Source: an uncultured Flavobacteriales bacterium
GTDB taxonomy: Bacteria; Bacteroidota; Bacteroidia; Flavobacteriales_D; Parvicellaceae
Reading direction: 5' to 3'
Length of the DNA stretch: 64,000 bases
NCBI GenBank assembly: GCA_943787535.1
Contig: CALSMU010000007.1
Location: 124,001-188,000, forward strand
Each line of letters opens with the position of its first letter. Position 1 is the stretch's first letter. Below are positions 9,715-19,901 of this stretch, piece by piece. The position numbers and the translations under genes were made by a program. The notes beneath the pieces were generated by a model. The model ran no database searches. It saw nothing but the letters and a program-made list of their open reading frames with translations, and was not told the DNA's origin.

Positions 9715-10332
9715 TTAGCGCGCTAAGTTGTTCTCAAAAGGAGAGCGGTTAAGAATAGATCGGCCGAGTGTAACTTCATCTGTGTACTCTAATTCGTTCC
9801 CAATTCCTATACCTCTTGCTATTACACTCACGTTGACATTACATTCCTTAAGTTTTCTGAAAAGATAAAAATTAGTAGTATCTCCTTCCATTGTTGCGCT
9901 TAATGCTAAAATAACTTCTTTGGATTCCGGAGCACTTGCTCTTTCAATTAAACTGCTGATATGCAAGTCATCAGGTCCTATACCGTCCATAGGAGATATG
10001 ATTCCTCCAAGAATATGGTAAAGTCCTTTGTATTGTTGCGTTGCTTCAATTGCTAGGATGTCCCGAATGTCTTGAATTACGCAGATTGTTGTTTCATCTC
10101 TTTGCGGGTTACTACAGATATTGCAAAGATCTGTGTCACTGATATTTTTACATTTCTTGCAAAATTTCACATCATTTTTCAAACGAGTCATTGCCATTGT
10201 AAAAGCTTGGACATCATTTTCTGACCTATCCAACATATCAAGGACTAATCGCAGAGCAGTTCTTTTTCCTACACCTGGCAGTGTAGCCATCTGTTCTACA
10301 GCATTATTTAATAATTTAGAATGGAAATCCAT
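9715..10332 (-). CDS. recR: Recombination mediator protein RecR
   Basis: LPGVGKRTALRLVLDML helix-hairpin-helix, CKKCKNISDTDLCNIC zinc finger, Toprim-like IGPDDLHISSL...VILALSATMEGDTT. Confidence 0.95.
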   Translation of the reverse strand: MDFHSKLLNNAVEQMATLPGVGKRTALRLVLDMLDRSENDVQAFTMAMTRLKNDVKFCKKCKNISDTDLCNICSNPQRDETTICVIQDIRDILAIEATQQYKGLYHILGGIISPMDGIGPDDLHISSLIERASAPESKEVILALSATMEGDTTNFYLFRKLKECNVNVSVIARGIGIGNELEYTDEVTLGRSILNRSPFENNLAR

Positions 10333-10480
10333 ACCGCAAAAATAGTTGATATTGAGGTGGAATAATAAACAAGTTTCAAATGTTATTAACGATATTTTGT
10401 TCTTCTTTCTCGTTCAGGATTATTTTTGAACAATTATTCAAAAATTTTTGCAATAGGAAAATAAAACTAGAAACTAAGAA

Positions 10481-11941
10481 CTATTTTTTCAACCCAAATA
10501 CTATCGCTTGCTCATCCATCATTTCTAAGATCAAATCAATTTCTTTTTTGTGGGTTCGAAATGATAAAATTGCAAAACGTAAAGTGTAAATACCATCTAT
10601 TCTAGTTGACGAAATGAATATTCTTCCATCATTGTGAAGACCTTCAAGTATTTTTTCGTTGAGTTTATTTAAATCATCTTCAGAAGTGTTTTTTTTCCAA
10701 AATCGGAAAGTTTGTACAGATAGCTCATGCTCTTGACCAACCTCGATATAGGGTGTTTCTTTTAGTTTTTGATAAGCGTATTTTGTCAAAATATATTTTT
10801 CTAAAATAGCATCTTTAAATGGTTTTAATCCATGAACCATTAATGGTAGCCACATTCTTAATCCTCTAAAGTTTCTAGATAATTCCGGTGAAATATCTGC
10901 AGGTGACCATTCTTCAGGTGCTTTGTAAGCATCCTGCATATAGTTCGCCGTGTAGTAATGAGAATGCAACATTGCTTTTCTATCCTTTACTAAGACCATT
11001 CCTGTTCCATATGGTAGAAATAACCCTTTATGTGGGTCAATTACTAACGAATCTGCGTTTTCGATTCCTTTAAACTTATCTTTCAGTTCGTCAATGAGAT
11101 AGAAATATCCTCCGTAAGCGCCGTCAACATGAAACCAGCAATCATTCTGCTGTGAGATCTCAGCTAATTTATCTAGGTCGTCAATTATCCCGGTATCTGT
11201 TGTTCCTACTGAGCCAATTATTAAAAATGGCTTTAGCCCTTGCAATTTGTCTTTTTCAATTTGACGAGACAGGAAATCAGTATCCAAATGATAATCCTGC
11301 TTCAGTGGAATATTTCTGTAAATACATTCTCCTAAGCCGGCAATCCGGATTGCTTTGTTAAGACTATGGTGCATTTGAGACGACCCATATATTATCGTTG
11401 TTTCATAGTCCTTTCCTTTTACGTTGTGCGCATCTCTTGCAGAAACAATTGCAATCAGGTTTCCAATACTTCCTCCGGTAGTAAGGTTTCCTCCGTATTC
11501 TCCCGTAAAACCAAATTGTTTGGCTGTCCAATCAATTAAATGGTTTTCCAGTCTAATTGCTCCTGGGTTCCCAAAGTATACTCCAGAATATTTATTCGTA
11601 ATCGCAGCGATTAAATCTCCATATCCAGCAAGTGGGACACCACCACCTGGGATGTAACCTAAATGTCCGCCAGAAGCAGGTTGCAATCCAGTGCTATTCA
11701 CCGATCTCTCATAAAGGCGAAGCAAATTTTCTAATTTATATCCGTCTTCAGTGATAGGAAAGTCATAGATTTCTTTACTAGGTTCGGAGTCAGCGACCCA
11801 TGAGTTTTTACCTTCCAATTCATCCAAGAAGTTGAATAGATAATCTCTTATGGCAGTGTCATACTCTTTTCTTTCATCAGAAGTTAAGTCCAATTGTCGT
11901 GCTGATTTTTCGAGTTGTTTGAGCTGATCTTCTAATTTCAT
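10481..11941 (-). CDS. PLP-dependent group II (aromatic/glutamate-type) amino acid decarboxylase
   Basis: GGSIGNLIAIVSARDA, HVDGAYGGYF, DPHKGLFLPYGTG (PLP Lys). Confidence 0.9.
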   Translation of the reverse strand: MKLEDQLKQLEKSARQLDLTSDERKEYDTAIRDYLFNFLDELEGKNSWVADSEPSKEIYDFPITEDGYKLENLLRLYERSVNSTGLQPASGGHLGYIPGGGVPLAGYGDLIAAITNKYSGVYFGNPGAIRLENHLIDWTAKQFGFTGEYGGNLTTGGSIGNLIAIVSARDAHNVKGKDYETTIIYGSSQMHHSLNKAIRIAGLGECIYRNIPLKQDYHLDTDFLSRQIEKDKLQGLKPFLIIGSVGTTDTGIIDDLDKLAEISQQNDCWFHVDGAYGGYFYLIDELKDKFKGIENADSLVIDPHKGLFLPYGTGMVLVKDRKAMLHSHYYTANYMQDAYKAPEEWSPADISPELSRNFRGLRMWLPLMVHGLKPFKDAILEKYILTKYAYQKLKETPYIEVGQEHELSVQTFRFWKKNTSEDDLNKLNEKILEGLHNDGRIFISSTRIDGIYTLRFAILSFRTHKKEIDLILEMMDEQAIVFGLKK

Positions 11942-12020
11942 AGTTGATACTAATAGTCTTACGTGGAAATCTAATTTTCAACGGTTTTCTACAAACATAA
12001 GAAAACCTTTTCTTTGTTGC

Positions 12021-13550
12021 ATGTCAAATACGTTGATCATATCTGTTATAATCATATACTTTTTAGTACTTCTGTTTATTGCATGGCTAACAAGTAGAAA
12101 AGCAGATAATAGTACTTTCTTTTTAGGCGAGAAAAAATCACCATGGTACATTGTGTCCTTTGGTATGATTGGAGCTTCATTGTCAGGTGTGACATTTATT
12201 TCTGTGCCTGGTTGGGTTGGCAATGAAGCAAATCAATTTAGCTATATGCAAGCCGTATTTGGCTACTTGATTGGTTATTTTGTGGTGGCCTATGTGTTGA
12301 TGCCTATTTACTATAAAATGAATTTGACCTCCATTTATGAATATTTAAAAGAGCGATTTGGGAATTGGAGTTATAAAACTGGAGCATCATTTTTCTTAGC
12401 ATCCAGAGTAATAGGAGCCTCAGTTCGATTGTTACTTGTTGCAAATATTTTGCAAAGTATATTGTTTGATGACTGGGGAATCCCATTTTGGGTAACAGTA
12501 GTTATTTCTGTTTTGCTAATTTGGATTTATACGAATAAAGGAGGGATAAAAACGATAATTTGGACTGATACATTGCAAACTAGCTTTATGCTAACAGCCG
12601 TAGTATTCACTGTTTGGCTAATTAGCGATGCTTTAGGGTTGTCTGAAAAAGAAGGTTTAGTAACTGCAGTTTCTCACAGTGGATATTCCCAAATATTCTT
12701 TTTCGATAATATAATGGGAAGCAATCATTTTCTAAAACACTTTTTAGGTGGTATGTTTATCACAATAGGAATGACTGGTTTGGATCAGGATATGATGCAA
12801 AAGAATTTGAGTTGTAAAAATATAAAGGAAGCGCAAAAAAATATGATAACAATGGCAGGTGTTCTGGTAGTGGTTAACCTAATTTTTCTTGGGTTAGGAG
12901 CGCTACTATATATGTATGCTGAAAAAACAGGCTTAGGGAGCGGGATAAAAGGGGATTTATTATTTTCTAGTATTGCAATGGATGAATCAACAGGGTCGGT
13001 AATTGGAATACTCTTTCTACTAGGGTTAATTGCGGCAGCGTACAGCAGTGCGGATTCTGCCTTGACCTCGCTTACTACATCATTTTCAATAGATTTCATG
13101 GGTCTAAAATCAAAAGTAAAGGAACAGCAAGAAAAGATCAGGAAATGGGTTCATGTTGGGGTATCTGTTGTTATTATTTTGACGGTAATTATATTGAAAT
13201 ATTCAACAGAAGAGTCAGCAATAGGACTGTTAATGAAATTTGCTGGATTCACTTATGGTCCCTTAATCGGGCTGTTCTTTTTTGGTATTTTGACAAAAAG
13301 AGATCTACACGATAAATTGGTTGTTGTCGTATGTCTTTTAGTTCCTATAACTATTGGGGTGTTGTGGTATTTTTCTTCGGGAGCGCCTGGAGTTGCAAAC
13401 ATCTTAAATGAAAAAGGTGAGCTAATTAAGGAAATGCCAGGAATTTTTGGTTACTACAAGTTTGGCTTTGAGATTATAATTTACAATGCGCTGCTCTCCT
13501 TTGGTGCGTTATTTTTGATTAGTAAGCGAAACCTGAATGAATTAAATTAA
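12021..13550 (+). CDS. Sodium:solute symporter (SSS) family
   Basis: Multi-TM; FGMIGASLSGVTFISVPGWV, GGIKTIIWTDTLQ, LIAAAYSSADSALTSLTT. Confidence 0.92.
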   Translation: MSNTLIISVIIIYFLVLLFIAWLTSRKADNSTFFLGEKKSPWYIVSFGMIGASLSGVTFISVPGWVGNEANQFSYMQAVFGYLIGYFVVAYVLMPIYYKMNLTSIYEYLKERFGNWSYKTGASFFLASRVIGASVRLLLVANILQSILFDDWGIPFWVTVVISVLLIWIYTNKGGIKTIIWTDTLQTSFMLTAVVFTVWLISDALGLSEKEGLVTAVSHSGYSQIFFFDNIMGSNHFLKHFLGGMFITIGMTGLDQDMMQKNLSCKNIKEAQKNMITMAGVLVVVNLIFLGLGALLYMYAEKTGLGSGIKGDLLFSSIAMDESTGSVIGILFLLGLIAAAYSSADSALTSLTTSFSIDFMGLKSKVKEQQEKIRKWVHVGVSVVIILTVIILKYSTEESAIGLLMKFAGFTYGPLIGLFFFGILTKRDLHDKLVVVVCLLVPITIGVLWYFSSGAPGVANILNEKGELIKEMPGIFGYYKFGFEIIIYNALLSFGALFLISKRNLNELN

Positions 13551-13593
13551 TAGGTATATTTGGACTACTTATAGTTTATCCTTACCTATTTTT

Positions 13594-14277
13594 ATGAAAT
13601 GCTTAGCCTTACTATTCGTGCTCTTTTTATTTTGTTCATGTGAAAAGAATGAGCCCATTGCTTGTATTAGCAGCATGGATGAGAAATACGAAGTAGAAGA
13701 TAAGGTTGCTTTTGTAGCCAATTGTTCGGAGAATGATTTTGGTTACTGTTGGGATTTTGGTGATGGAAATAATTCAGAAGATAAAAATCCAGAACATATC
13801 TATACCTCCTCCGGAATTTATACGGTAGAATTAAAAGTTTATTCTAAAAATAACAAATCTTTTGAGTCGGATTACAAAACTATAATAGTTAAAGATCTCC
13901 CCTTATCTGTTGCAATAACCTCAATTGTTCTGTCCTCTTTTCCAGAATTGAATTGGAATGGTGATTTATGGGATATTCAAGGTTTACCGGATGTTAGATT
14001 TCAGATAGTAGATGGGACGACTACTTATTTGGATGGAATAGAGGTTGGTCAGAATCAGTTATTTAATCAGTCTTATGTATACTATAATGACTTTCCGGTG
14101 GAGCTTCCATTCAACTCAGATTATTTACTAAATGTTCTGGATGAAGATGGAGTCACAGATGAATTAATTTCTGTTTTAAATTTTAATCCTGCGTTGTATT
14201 CATTGGATGAAGAAGCAAGTGCGACAATTATTGATGGAGATTGTGCCCTGATATTAAAATTACAATGGGTGTATTAA
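13594..14277 (+). CDS. PKD-domain lipoprotein
   Basis: Lipobox-like LFLFCSC; PKD motif YCWDFGDGNNSEDKNPEHIYTSSGIYTVELKV. Confidence 0.82.
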   Translation: MKCLALLFVLFLFCSCEKNEPIACISSMDEKYEVEDKVAFVANCSENDFGYCWDFGDGNNSEDKNPEHIYTSSGIYTVELKVYSKNNKSFESDYKTIIVKDLPLSVAITSIVLSSFPELNWNGDLWDIQGLPDVRFQIVDGTTTYLDGIEVGQNQLFNQSYVYYNDFPVELPFNSDYLLNVLDEDGVTDELISVLNFNPALYSLDEEASATIIDGDCALILKLQWVY

Positions 14278-14293
14278 TTCGAATGGAAAAATT

Positions 14294-15352
14294 TTATTTC
14301 TTATTTAAAATAGCCTTGTTAATTCTCTTAACAAGATTTGGACCTTCGTATACAAAGCCCGTATATATCTGAACTAAATCGGCCCCAGCTTCAATTTTCT
14401 CTAAAGCATCTTCTTCAGAGTGAATACCTCCTACACCGATAATTGGAAATGCTTTATTTGATTTTGTCGATAGGTATCTAATGATTTCAGTGGATCTCTC
14501 TCTTACAGGTTTTCCACTTAGTCCGCCATTGCCAATTTTCTCAACAGTTTCCTTTGCCGTTTTTAGTCCATCTCTGCTTGTTTCTGTATTGGTCGCAACG
14601 ATTCCGTCAATTCCTGTGCTGGCTATAAGTTCAATTATCTCGTCCAAAGCATTGTAGTCTAAATTTGGTGCTATTTTTAAAAGTATTGGACGTTGAACTT
14701 TTTTAGTACCATTAATTATTTTTAATTCACCTAATAGCTCTGTTAAAAAGTCAATGTCTTGCAGTTTGGTTAGGTTCTTAACGTTCGGGCAACTTACATT
14801 CACCACAAAATAATCAACAACATCATGCAACGCTTTAAAATTATACACATAATCAGCAATTGCATCATCATTTGAAGTTGCAGTATTTTTACCAATATTT
14901 CCTCCAATAATTAAATTGGTTTTTCTCCCTTTTAGGTTTTCGACTATTGCATCAACTCCTAAATTATTAAATCCCATTCTATTGATTAGAGCTTCATCTT
15001 CTTTTAAGCGAAACATTCTTGGTTTAGGGTTCCCATCTTGAGGTTTTGGTGTTGCAGTTCCTATCTCAATAAACCCGAAGCCATAATTTTCCAATTGATT
15101 AATTAGCGCTGCATTTTTGTCAAATCCAGCAGCAATTCCTACGGGGTTTTTAAATTTTAGGCCAAATAGTTCTGTCTCTAACCTTTTGTCTTCAATACTG
15201 TAGAGTTTTTTGTTGATAGCTGCAGCGCCCGGAATGGCATTAGAAAATCGAATTAATCTAAAGACAAAGTAATGAATTTTTTCTGGATCAAATAAAAAGA
15301 AAAAAGGTCTTAAAATCGCTTTATACATCCCGTAAGTCTGAATTTGACACAA
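14294..15352 (-). CDS. pyrD: Quinone-dependent dihydroorotate dehydrogenase
   Basis: [72 protein letters not shown]. Confidence 0.95.
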   Translation of the reverse strand: MCQIQTYGMYKAILRPFFFLFDPEKIHYFVFRLIRFSNAIPGAAAINKKLYSIEDKRLETELFGLKFKNPVGIAAGFDKNAALINQLENYGFGFIEIGTATPKPQDGNPKPRMFRLKEDEALINRMGFNNLGVDAIVENLKGRKTNLIIGGNIGKNTATSNDDAIADYVYNFKALHDVVDYFVVNVSCPNVKNLTKLQDIDFLTELLGELKIINGTKKVQRPILLKIAPNLDYNALDEIIELIASTGIDGIVATNTETSRDGLKTAKETVEKIGNGGLSGKPVRERSTEIIRYLSTKSNKAFPIIGVGGIHSEEDALEKIEAGADLVQIYTGFVYEGPNLVKRINKAILNKK

Positions 15353-15357
15353 AAATA

Positions 15358-15930
15358 CTACTTATTAATTAACTCATTCAAAATTGAATAGACTTCTTCT
15401 GTATTCCAGTCATGTGCTCCTTTCATTTTATGTGTAATCATTTTATTTTCGTCTATAATAATTGTTGTTGGATAGCTATTTGTCTGAAGTTGATAAGGAG
15501 TTTCGGTTATGGCTGTGTATATAGGTAGCTTATAATTATTATTTTGAGCAAATTCTTTAAGAATTTCAATCGATTCGTTGGGGCTAACAAGAATAAACTT
15601 GATATCATTTTTATATTTCTCGTGTAAGCTATTTATTGACGGCAATTCGGTTCTGCAAGGTCCACACCACGTTGCCCAAATATTAATGAAAATTGGCTTG
15701 TCGGTATCAGATAACCATATTTTCTCATTGTTAATATGCTGAAGATTCCAGTCGGTTGATAGGAAATTGTCTTTAGTGTCATACTTTTCCATGATTGGAG
15801 ATGATAGAAAAAGTCCTCCAATCCAGGTTCTTGTGGATCCTCCCCAAGGTGTGAGGTATAAGAATGCTAGTATTAATCCAAATCCTGCCCAAAAAATTAA
15901 GTCTGATTTATGCTTTCTTGATAATTTCAT
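15358..15930 (-). CDS. TlpA-like thioredoxin-fold protein
   Basis: N-terminal [19 protein letters not shown] active site. Confidence 0.9.
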   Translation of the reverse strand: MKLSRKHKSDLIFWAGFGLILAFLYLTPWGGSTRTWIGGLFLSSPIMEKYDTKDNFLSTDWNLQHINNEKIWLSDTDKPIFINIWATWCGPCRTELPSINSLHEKYKNDIKFILVSPNESIEILKEFAQNNNYKLPIYTAITETPYQLQTNSYPTTIIIDENKMITHKMKGAHDWNTEEVYSILNELINK

Positions 15931-16089
15931 CTCTCAAAAGTATAAGATTAAGTTATAACGTAATGTCAGATATGTTTCAAATGCACAATAGATATTTGTT
16001 AATATGTAAATTGGTTTGTTGGTGATTTATCGAACAGATTGGTGTTTGGTTAGATGATTAGTTTTATTTTTGGCACCTTAAAGCATGTC

Positions 16090-16836
16090 ATGATCAAAGG
16101 AAAAAAAGTAGTAGTAGTAATGCCTGCATATAATGCAGCAGATACATTGGAAAAAACGTATAAGGAAATTCCTTTTGAAATAGTGGACGAAGTTATTTTG
16201 GTTGATGATCATGGAACCGATAATACAGCAGAATTAGCGCGTGAACTTGGAATTAACCATGTTATTCGACATGATATAAATAAAGGGTATGGTGGAAATC
16301 AAAAAACTTGTTATAACAAAGCTCTAGAAATTGGAGCTGATATTGTGGTGATGCTGCATCCGGATTATCAATATACTCCTCAATTAATTCATAGTATGTC
16401 TTACCTGATTGCAAATGAAGTTTATCCGGTTGTTTTGGGGTCTCGAATACTAGGAAAAGGAGCATTGAAAGGAGGGATGCCTTATTATAAATATGTTGCG
16501 AACAGAATTTTGACTTTGTCTCAAAATATTCTTGTTGGTCAAAAATTATCTGAATATCATACTGGTTTTAGAGCATTTTCTAAAGAGGTGCTGGAGACCA
16601 TCCGATACAATGAAAATTCAGATGATTTTGTATTTGATAACCAAATGCTCTCTCAAATTATATTCAATGATTTTGAAATAGCCGAGGTTACTTGTCCAAC
16701 TAAATACTTCGAAGAGGCGTCATCAATTAACTTCAGCAGAAGTGTAACTTACGGATTGGGAGTTTTGGGGACATCATTTAAACACTTTTTTACAAGGATT
16801 GGCGTTTACAAATGGAATTTGCTTAATAAAAAATAA
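16090..16836 (+). CDS. Glycosyltransferase family 2 (dolichyl-phosphate-sugar synthase-like); ORF track starts at 16054, ATG 16090 preferred
   Basis: KVVVVMPAYNAADTLEKTYKEI, VDDHGTDNT, MLHPDYQYTP. Confidence 0.88.
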   Translation: MIKGKKVVVVMPAYNAADTLEKTYKEIPFEIVDEVILVDDHGTDNTAELARELGINHVIRHDINKGYGGNQKTCYNKALEIGADIVVMLHPDYQYTPQLIHSMSYLIANEVYPVVLGSRILGKGALKGGMPYYKYVANRILTLSQNILVGQKLSEYHTGFRAFSKEVLETIRYNENSDDFVFDNQMLSQIIFNDFEIAEVTCPTKYFEEASSINFSRSVTYGLGVLGTSFKHFFTRIGVYKWNLLNKK

Positions 16837-16839
16837 ATT

Positions 16840-17508
16840 GTGATCCTATCCATACTAAAAAACATTAAAAAGCAACTCTTTTTCTTTTTGGTTTACGCTG
16901 TTTTTTTGGTGTTTTTATTTGTTATTCTTTTCAAGTACTCAAAAACAGATGCAACACTTTGGGCCAATCAATATTGGTCACCTTTTCAGGATGTTATGTA
17001 CAAGTATTTGACATACTTGGGAGATTTTTGGATGGCTTCTATAGTAGTGCTTGTCTTATTGTTTTGGAAATTTAAATATGCCGTAATTGCTATCGTTAGT
17101 TTTGGAACAACAGCCCTTATTACACAATTTTTAAAGAAGATAATTTATCACGATGTTAAAAGACCTTTAATAGAAATGTGGGAACAGATGCATGATGGAA
17201 CTTTGCATACAGTTTTGGATGAAGCAGACCAATTAATCCACTATTCATTTCCTAGTGGGCATACAACTTCTGCCTTCAGTATATTTTGCATATTGGCTTT
17301 GTTGAGTAAAAATAAATGGATTGGATTTGTAGCGATTGTTTTTGCCGTGTTGATTGGTTATTCAAGGGTCTATTTATGTCAGCACTTTTATGAGGATATT
17401 TTTGTCGGTTCCTTAATCGGTGCAATCGGATCTTTGTTGATATTTTCATATTTTGAAAATAAAACCTTCGGAAACTGGGGTGAGAAATCACTATTGAATC
17501 TTAAATGA
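16840..17508 (+). CDS. PAP2-family phosphatase
   Basis: KRPLIEMWEQ...SFPSGHTTSAFS...GYSRVYLCQHFYEDIFVG phosphatase signature; GTG start. Confidence 0.87.
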   Translation: MILSILKNIKKQLFFFLVYAVFLVFLFVILFKYSKTDATLWANQYWSPFQDVMYKYLTYLGDFWMASIVVLVLLFWKFKYAVIAIVSFGTTALITQFLKKIIYHDVKRPLIEMWEQMHDGTLHTVLDEADQLIHYSFPSGHTTSAFSIFCILALLSKNKWIGFVAIVFAVLIGYSRVYLCQHFYEDIFVGSLIGAIGSLLIFSYFENKTFGNWGEKSLLNLK

Positions 17509-19247
17509 AATCATTCCTAGACAGGCCATATGGATATCAATTTCTTCTAACCATTATTGGATTGGTATTCTTTCTTCCGTTTTTAGGTAGTGTCCATTTG
17601 TTCGATTGGGATGAAATAAATTTTGCAGAGTCATCTCGAGAGATGTTAGTGTCAAAAAACTTTTTTCAGGTTCAGATAAATTACGAGCCTTTTATGGAAA
17701 AACCTCCGTTGTTTTTCTGGTTGCAATCGCTTTCAATGGGTGTTTTTGGTGTTACCGAGTTTGCTGCACGATTTCCCAATGCGATTTTTGGAGTTTTAAC
17801 GATGCTAACGCTCTTTAAGATTGGAAAAACACTGCGTTCTGAGTTGTTTGGTTTTATTTGGGCTCTGATATATTTTGGTTCTTTTTTACCCAACCTTTAT
17901 TATAAATCAGGAATTATCGACCCAGTTTTCAACTATTTTATTTTTACCGCTATCTATTATTTGATAAGATTGATTAATAGTGAGAAAGGAAAAAAGCAGG
18001 ATAAATTCGCTGTATTATCTGGTGTATTTATTGGTTTGGCAATTATTACAAAAGGGCCTGTCGGGTTGTTGTTGTTGATGCTAGTGTTCGGAGTTTATTG
18101 GGCGCTGAGTCGTTTCAAAAAGATAGCTTCTGTAAAGAGTGTTTTTATTTTTATCCTTACAATATTTGCAGTGTCTTTTCTTTGGTTTGGATTTGAGTTA
18201 ATCCAGAATGGTCCATGGTTTATAGTTGAATTTGTAAAGTATCAAATAGATTTATTTACTACACCAGTTGCAGGACATTTGCAGCCGTTTTATTACCATT
18301 TTGTGGTAGTTTTAATTGGTTGTTTTCCACTCTCAATAATAGCAATTCCGAGATTTTTCAATAAAAAGGAACAAGATACTTTTGATCCGATGGATATCGG
18401 ATTTGAGAAGTGGATGAAAATATTGTTTTGGGTTGTAATGATTTTGTTTAGTATTTCAACAACGAAGATTGTGCACTACTCTTCGATGGCATACTTGCCA
18501 CTTAGTTTTTTGGCTGCAACTTATTTGTTTAAACTTCACGCAAGAAAATTGGAGATAAAAAAATGGATGTTGTTTACGATTAGCTTTTTTGGATTCGTTT
18601 TTTCTTCTCTTTTAACATTGCTTCCAATTATTCTGAAGAGCAAAGATGAATGGTTAATTCCAAATTTAAAAGATCCTTTTGCAGCTGCACAACTCTCGGT
18701 TGATATTCCAATTGCTGGGTGGGAATTCTTGATAGGAGTGGTCTATTTTATTTCTATTGTCGTTGGATTGTACCTATTGTCGAAGTTACAAGTTGTTAAA
18801 TCTGTATTGGTGTTTTCCCTGAGTACGGCCTTTTGTTTGTTGATTTTTACGCGAGTAATGGTTCCCAAGATTGAAAGTTTTTCGCAAGGTCCAATGATTG
18901 CATTTTATGAAAACTTAAAAGGAAAAGACGTTTATGTTACTCCAGTAGATATGAAGAGCTATGCTCAGTATTTTTATTCTGAGGTTCAGCCTCTGGAAGA
19001 GGGAAGTGCTTTGGCAACTTATAAAAAACAATTATTGTTAGAACACGATGCAGTATCCTTTAATGATTTACCTCAAAAGGATAAAACCATTTTTAACTCT
19101 CAAGTTGTAAATTGGTTAATGATTGGCGAAGTTGATAAGCCTACCTATTTTGTAGTTAGAGTTCATCATCAAGATAAAATTACTGATAAACCTGATTGTG
19201 AGTTTATATATGAGGAAGGTGGTTTCGCTTTTTATAAAAGGAAGTAA
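17505..19247 (+). CDS. ArnT/GT39-83-like membrane glycosyltransferase
   Basis: HLFDWDEINFAESSREMLVSKNFFQVQINYEPFMEKPPLFFWLQ motif, multi-TM; 4-bp overlap with the upstream PAP2 gene. Confidence 0.88.
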   Translation: MKSFLDRPYGYQFLLTIIGLVFFLPFLGSVHLFDWDEINFAESSREMLVSKNFFQVQINYEPFMEKPPLFFWLQSLSMGVFGVTEFAARFPNAIFGVLTMLTLFKIGKTLRSELFGFIWALIYFGSFLPNLYYKSGIIDPVFNYFIFTAIYYLIRLINSEKGKKQDKFAVLSGVFIGLAIITKGPVGLLLLMLVFGVYWALSRFKKIASVKSVFIFILTIFAVSFLWFGFELIQNGPWFIVEFVKYQIDLFTTPVAGHLQPFYYHFVVVLIGCFPLSIIAIPRFFNKKEQDTFDPMDIGFEKWMKILFWVVMILFSISTTKIVHYSSMAYLPLSFLAATYLFKLHARKLEIKKWMLFTISFFGFVFSSLLTLLPIILKSKDEWLIPNLKDPFAAAQLSVDIPIAGWEFLIGVVYFISIVVGLYLLSKLQVVKSVLVFSLSTAFCLLIFTRVMVPKIESFSQGPMIAFYENLKGKDVYVTPVDMKSYAQYFYSEVQPLEEGSALATYKKQLLLEHDAVSFNDLPQKDKTIFNSQVVNWLMIGEVDKPTYFVVRVHHQDKITDKPDCEFIYEEGGFAFYKRK

Positions 19248-19252
19248 ACTTT

Positions 19253-19525
19253 TTAATTATTGCATTCACATTCTTCACAAGCTTGTTTGGTTTCAAAACC
19301 AATTGCATTACATCCACTGTATCCAGTAAATTCACATGAGGTTGTATTCTCATTGTAAAGCCAGCTTTCCCAATAGGCCATGCATGTTACTCCTGTAGGT
19401 ACTTCATCATTACATCCTGAAGGTTTAGGTGTTGTACATTCTTTTTCGCACGAGCAAAGGCTTAGTAGGGCTAAAATTGATGTAAATGATAAAAGTCTCT
19501 TCATCGAATGGTTATTTAATTGCAA
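19253..19525 (-). CDS. Small lipoprotein with Kunitz/BPTI-like cysteine pattern
   Basis: Lipobox LLSLCSC; CNDEVPTGVTCMAYWESWLYNENTTSCEFTGYSGCNAIGFETKQACEECEC compared by eye with the Kunitz pattern. Confidence 0.6.
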   Translation of the reverse strand: MQLNNHSMKRLLSFTSILALLSLCSCEKECTTPKPSGCNDEVPTGVTCMAYWESWLYNENTTSCEFTGYSGCNAIGFETKQACEECECNN

Positions 19526-19889
19526 TAAAGCTAATTTCTACATTAACACTTTTAGGTAAACAAGAAACCTCTACCGTTTCTCTTGCCGGAGGGTTTGTAG
19601 GAAAGTATTTTCCGTAAACCTCATTTACTCGTGAAAAACTATTCATACTACTTAAAAAGATAGAGCATTTAACGATGTTCTCGAAAGACATGTTTGCTTC
19701 TCCAAGAACGGCTTGAATGTTTTGCATTACTTGTTCTGTTTCATCTTCAATAGTCGATATGTCTAATTTTCCTGTTGCTGGGTTGATGGCAATTTGACCA
19801 CTGGCAAATAAAGTGTTTCCTGCTAAAACAGCTTGGCTGTATGGGCCAATTGGTGCAGGTGCATTTTTAGAATTTATTATAGTTTTCAT
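19512..19889 (-). CDS. RidA family (YjgF/YER057c/UK114) protein
   Basis: APAPIGPYSQAVLAGNTLFASGQIAINPATGKL; VEVSCLPKSVNVEISFIAI. Confidence 0.92.
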   Translation of the reverse strand: MKTIINSKNAPAPIGPYSQAVLAGNTLFASGQIAINPATGKLDISTIEDETEQVMQNIQAVLGEANMSFENIVKCSIFLSSMNSFSRVNEVYGKYFPTNPPARETVEVSCLPKSVNVEISFIAIK

Positions 19890-19901
19890 AATTTTCTTGA
19901 T

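Noticed and set aside
11978-12223. 81-aa - strand ORF between the decarboxylase and the symporter
   Set aside because: Largely antisense to the symporter 5' end; no motif or independent support.
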